64,000 nucleotides of DNA from Gordionus sp. m RMFG-2023 (taxonomy: Eukaryota; Nematomorpha; Gordioida; Chordodea; Parachordodidae): contig NC_088777.1 of assembly GCF_954871325.1 (NCBI RefSeq), positions 5,867,366 through 5,931,365 of the forward strand. Reading direction: 5' to 3'. Within the stretch, counting starts at the first letter, position 1, and every line of letters starts with the position of its first letter. This document shows, in pieces, positions 60,524 through 64,000 of the stretch. The notes under the pieces were generated by a model. The model had not been told where the DNA came from, did not search any database, and saw only the letters and a list, made by a program, of their open reading frames with translations. Made by a program: the position numbers and the translations under genes.

Positions 60524-62275
60524 CAGGCGCGTACGCAGGAATTTGGTCTGGGGGGGTAGGGGGGGTAAGAAATATTGTTTTTTAAAAATATTAAGCATAA
60601 ATTTATTAGGACTAATAACTATTTCTAATACACAATTTTAAATTTATGTGAATTATAAAAAAATTATATGTAAAGAATCACTTAAATGACCCAAAATAGA
60701 AATTTGAATTTTTTGAGCCTTTACACAAAAAGTTTCTTAGGAATAATTGCATTTTGTATGTTATATATTTACAATGTAAAATATTATCTTCGTTGTGATT
60801 GAGCTAATTTTTCAATTATCTCATCCTTGCTTGTCGTCAAATGCCTATGTTCAAAAGATACAAACCTTTCAATCTACTTTCAGTTGTTGTACTTCTTGGT
60901 ATGTTTTTCAGACACCTGCAGGCTCGGCCCCTGGGCTAGAAGTATTTTAATTTTTTTAAATATACCTGGGCCGGGCCAGAAATTTTTTAAAAAAAACACC
61001 CAATCCGGGCTGTATTTTTTAAAACAGCCTATATTTGATATCGTTATTATTAGCTAAAAAACAAAAATAAATATAATTTATTTTTAAAAAAGTCGAGTCG
61101 GGCCTAAAATTTATTTTAAAAAAGCCGGGCCTAAAAATTTTTAAAAAAATCCGGGCCGTGCCCTGCAAATGGTACTTCTGCAGGCCTGTTATTCTTCTTA
61201 AAAAAGAGAATGTTCTCTCATTAGTTTACTAATGGGAAGAGTTTATAAACCCTTTTAATACATTGGGAATTTAATCTAAAATGTGTTTGAAATAATGCAG
61301 AGCATCCATAGCATTTTTTGGGACTATATCAACCATAGTTAATCTTATAAACATAGTTATTCAGCTAGTAAGGCATCATAAGATACTTTAACATCTTAAA
61401 TCTAACAAATATTTTTTTTATCACCATTTGAAAAAGGTTGGGAAGACTTTTGTGGAAGTAATATTTGCAGATTAGTAAGTGCTGCATGATGAATTAAAAA
61501 TTCATTTATTTGGGCTATAAATGTATCTGTATTTAAGATATACTCTTCTACTGATCCTATATTAATGTTTTAATAGAGCTTGCCTTGCTACAAGTCGAGG
61601 GAGACAAATATTAAACACGTATAGCTCTGCTTTTGACTCAACAATAAAATATAAAATTCTTCATCAACATTAGCCCTAATTTCCTTGAGTTCTGATAAAA
61701 TGCTCTCCGCTATTCTCATCTTCTTAATTAAGTCAATGTCATGTTTTTGAAAAGTAATACTTAAAATAGTTGTATAATTAAATAATACATTCTAATGAGA
61801 AATAAAATTTGGAATAAGCATTTAATCCAATAATTTTCTTGCTTCTGAGGAAATATTTATTTCAGTAATAGCAAATAATTGGCTCTTCTAACTCCTTAAA
61901 AGCTGTTACTGATTGATGGCAGAGACTCTATCTCGTTGGACAAGGTTGCAATTTCTTTTTCCCTGTTGGACAAGAAGTTTCATAAATAATTATTATTTGA
62001 GTAGAAATTTGAAAATGGTAGATAAATATTACGCCACTAAAAGTTTGAAAATAATAAGTAAATATTACGCCGGAAAACTTGAAATCGAAATTAATTGATA
62101 AAATAACTTAGTAGATAAATGTGATAATAAATGTAACTAAATATATATTTAAGAGATACGAATAAATATTAACAAATATAAATTAATAATATTTTTGAAA
62201 AATATATCCGGCATCTGCATTTTTTGGCTTAGGGGGGGGGATTTGTTCTCCTGCCCCCTGCTGCGTACGCCAATG
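60524..62275 (-). mobile_element. 1.75-kb hAT-like element, sister of 45,702-47,489
   Basis: Termini CAGGCGCGTACGCAGG and CATTGGCGTACGCAGC (inverted), flanked by perfect TAAACGTT duplications (60,516-60,523 and 62,276-62,283). Closely similar to the 45,702 copy throughout, including the nested GC-rich MITE (60,909-61,188) and the G-tracts inside each end. Minus-strand coding words recur (KEIATLSNEIESLPS region, SSEARKLL, DIDLIKKMRIAESIL, LSELKEIRA), with stops. It lies 311 bases upstream of the first recognised Tollip exon, so it may separate that exon from the missing initiator exon. Confidence 0.92.
60909..61188. mobile_element. GC-rich MITE nested in the 60,524 hAT element
   Basis: Begins cagacacctgcaggctcgg, ends tgcaggcctg. 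Same internal location as 46,102-46,415 in the sister element, with small indels between them. Confidence 0.8.
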
Positions 62276-62283
62276 TAAACGTT

Positions 62284-64000
62284 TGTTTATTCCAGGAAAG
62301 ACTATTTTTGGAGTAAAATTAGCCCGCCCTATAAACATCTTTACGAAAATAGCTTTTAAGATATTATTAATTTAGCAGCACTTCTAAGGATCTACCATTT
62401 TTTTCTTTAAAGTACAAGAACAATTCCAAAAGTTAACGAGTAACTGTACCTCTCTATATGTTAGATATTTACAGCCCATTCCGTTAAATTTTTTACTCGG
62501 CTCGATCCGTTATAGTTTTTTAAAAAAAATTGCCCGGCCCGTTAAAATCTCATGAAAAGTACACGCCTCGGGCCTTTAAATTCTTTCTTACGAATTTTCT
62601 TGCCATCACATTTTTGATATCTGTATCTAATTCCAACCCCCCCCCCTCTCTCCTAAATGTCAATTAAAATTCTTACAACTTACTACAGTTGAGTAATGAC
62701 TAGATGTCGGCCAATTCGGCTCAATATACAGGCGCATGCTAGAGAAAATCTGTTAACTTTAAAGAATTTTAATTTTCATAATAGTTTTCCTTTAAATCTG
62801 AGCTGCTATATTTTTGAGGAAAAATCCCGAGACCAAGGTGATAACTCGGTTTAACCGAATTTTTAGCCGGCTAAAGATTGGCTTAAACAGTTAAAAATAC
62901 ATTAATTACCCAACTATAATAACTATCCTTTATAGCTATCTATATTTCTACAAGCATTAAATCAATTGCGTTGTTTGATGTCTGTATTTTGTATTCGTAA
63001 TTGGATCTTATAAAATATAACTTGTTTAATTTTATAGCAATTTTACAATGGCAATTTTAGTTCTGACAGCTTTTAAATATAGAATAATTTATTTTCAAAT
63101 AGTATATTAATCAAAATATGTGCTTGAAATTAAAAAAAATATATATATCGAAACTTGAATGTCCGGGCTGGCCTATTAAAATTTAGAGAAAAATCTCAGA
63201 TTCGCGAGACCCTGCCTGATATTTTTTATTAGATTGTCTGGCCCAAGCCGAAATTTTTATATGTATGAATTGTCCCACCTGGCCCGTTAAAATCTCTTAT
63301 AAAATTTGATTTAAATGGCCATGAAGTACACGAATTATGTCAAAGGCTGCTGGGAAATCATTTATTTGCATGATCTAATCCCTAATAGTATCAAACTGAA
63401 CAGAGCTACTAGACAGACTAGCCCAATGGAAATGTGGAAGTAATGGGTCTAAAAATTAATTTCCCCAAAATTAAAATATGACAAATTATAACATTAAAAA
63501 TACAGTATGCTCTTGGCATTGATATGGAGGTGATAAAACGTTGGGGGGGGGGATTCTATTGTGCTGTGCACGTAAAAACTGGATTCATAAAAGATGTTGA
63601 GGGATTAAAGATATGTTGTTATCAGGTATAAACTTAAAAGTTGTTTAATCAATAATAATTAAATGAAATATGATATAAGAAAATATAAATTTACATATAC
63701 CTTGATTGATTGAATATTAATTAGATTAACAATTTTGACTGTATAAATTTAACAACAAAAATATAATAAATAAAATTAAATGAAGAACTTTAGCGGTTGA
63801 TCAAAATTACAAATTAGACATAAATTATTTACAAAATTAAAAATATATATTTTTTTAAGAAAGATTTTAAGCAACAAGTAACGTTTTGCACTAGTAAAAT
63901 TGGTGTTACTCTTTGCCTTTTGAAGCAAGTAACAAATGATGTTCCTTTTCCTCAAAAAAATATGCCATTATTTTCCTCAAAGTTATTTTACAGCACTATA
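62284..64000. other. AT-rich interval with GC-word repeats, no gene seen
   Basis: Patches at about 62,470-62,580 (ttgcccggcccgttaaaatc) and 63,160-63,300 (gtccgggctggcctattaaa, cacctggcccgttaaaatct) share the phrase cggcccgttaaaatct and look like one more GC-rich short repeat family. G- and C-runs occur at 62,637-62,647 and 63,543-63,551. No protein-like frame on either strand. Confidence 0.5.

Noticed and set aside
62284-62338. Possible Tollip initiator exon on the minus strand starting MFIGRANF
   Set aside because: No usable donor follows in phase and it runs into the hAT terminus; the FIG match to Tollip is too short.

Overview
This window is very AT-rich eukaryotic DNA that looks like an invertebrate animal genome. 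Spliceosomal introns interrupt every convincing gene, and one gene is a clear homologue of Tollip, an opisthokont endosomal/immune adaptor. Most of the sequence is decayed transposon. One LINE family, with a C-terminal module reading PW..G..LVWD..C.D..APSN, is a type I associate with cnidarians, so a cnidarian or myxozoan-like animal is possible. That placement is inference. No bacterial operon, rRNA gene, CRISPR array or phage was seen.

Host genes. (1) 5.6-20.0 kb, plus strand: a five-exon gene (A) for a secreted single-domain von Willebrand factor A-like protein of about 214 residues. (2) 29.1-31.3 kb, plus strand, and (3) 34.6-36.8 kb, minus strand: two near-identical five-exon paralogues (B1, 245 aa; B2, 247 aa) that share three intron positions and phases with A. 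All three have lost the metal-coordinating MIDAS pattern. (4) 55.85-60.2 kb, minus strand: the Tollip homologue, five exons recognised with compatible phases across the C2 domain. Its first exon and its CUE domain were not found.

Layout. 1-1.24 kb is a TTTTA satellite. 1.24-3.9 kb is a long-inverted-repeat element holding a LINE fragment. 5.6-20 kb is gene A, whose introns hold a hAT element with a LINE piece inside it (10.5-12.8 kb), a Tc1-like element (17.9-19.3 kb) and a 219-bp MITE with a perfect 8-bp target duplication (19.6 kb). 20.7-23 kb holds LINE reverse-transcriptase and endonuclease relics. 25.9-51 kb is a rearranged inverted duplication: arm A (25.9-31.6), arm B (31.6-34.4), inverted A (34.4-43.3), a spacer with Helitron debris (43.3-45.3), then inverted B (45.3-51.0). 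B1 and B2 lie in the two A arms. The right A arm carries a hAT element (37.5-41.6 kb) whose intron holds a second hAT. The right B arm carries a 1.79-kb hAT that is absent from the left B arm. 51.2-53.4 kb is a scrambled Helitron. 54.3-55.4 kb is a foldback element. 60.5-62.3 kb is a second copy of the 1.79-kb hAT family, just upstream of the first recognised Tollip exon.

I see no operon-like or pathway relation between the genes. The main stories are a small family of rapidly diverging secreted vWA proteins duplicated within a transposon-rich inverted repeat, and the nested, datable transposon insertions around it. All coordinates come from reading by eye; nothing was searched or aligned by computer.
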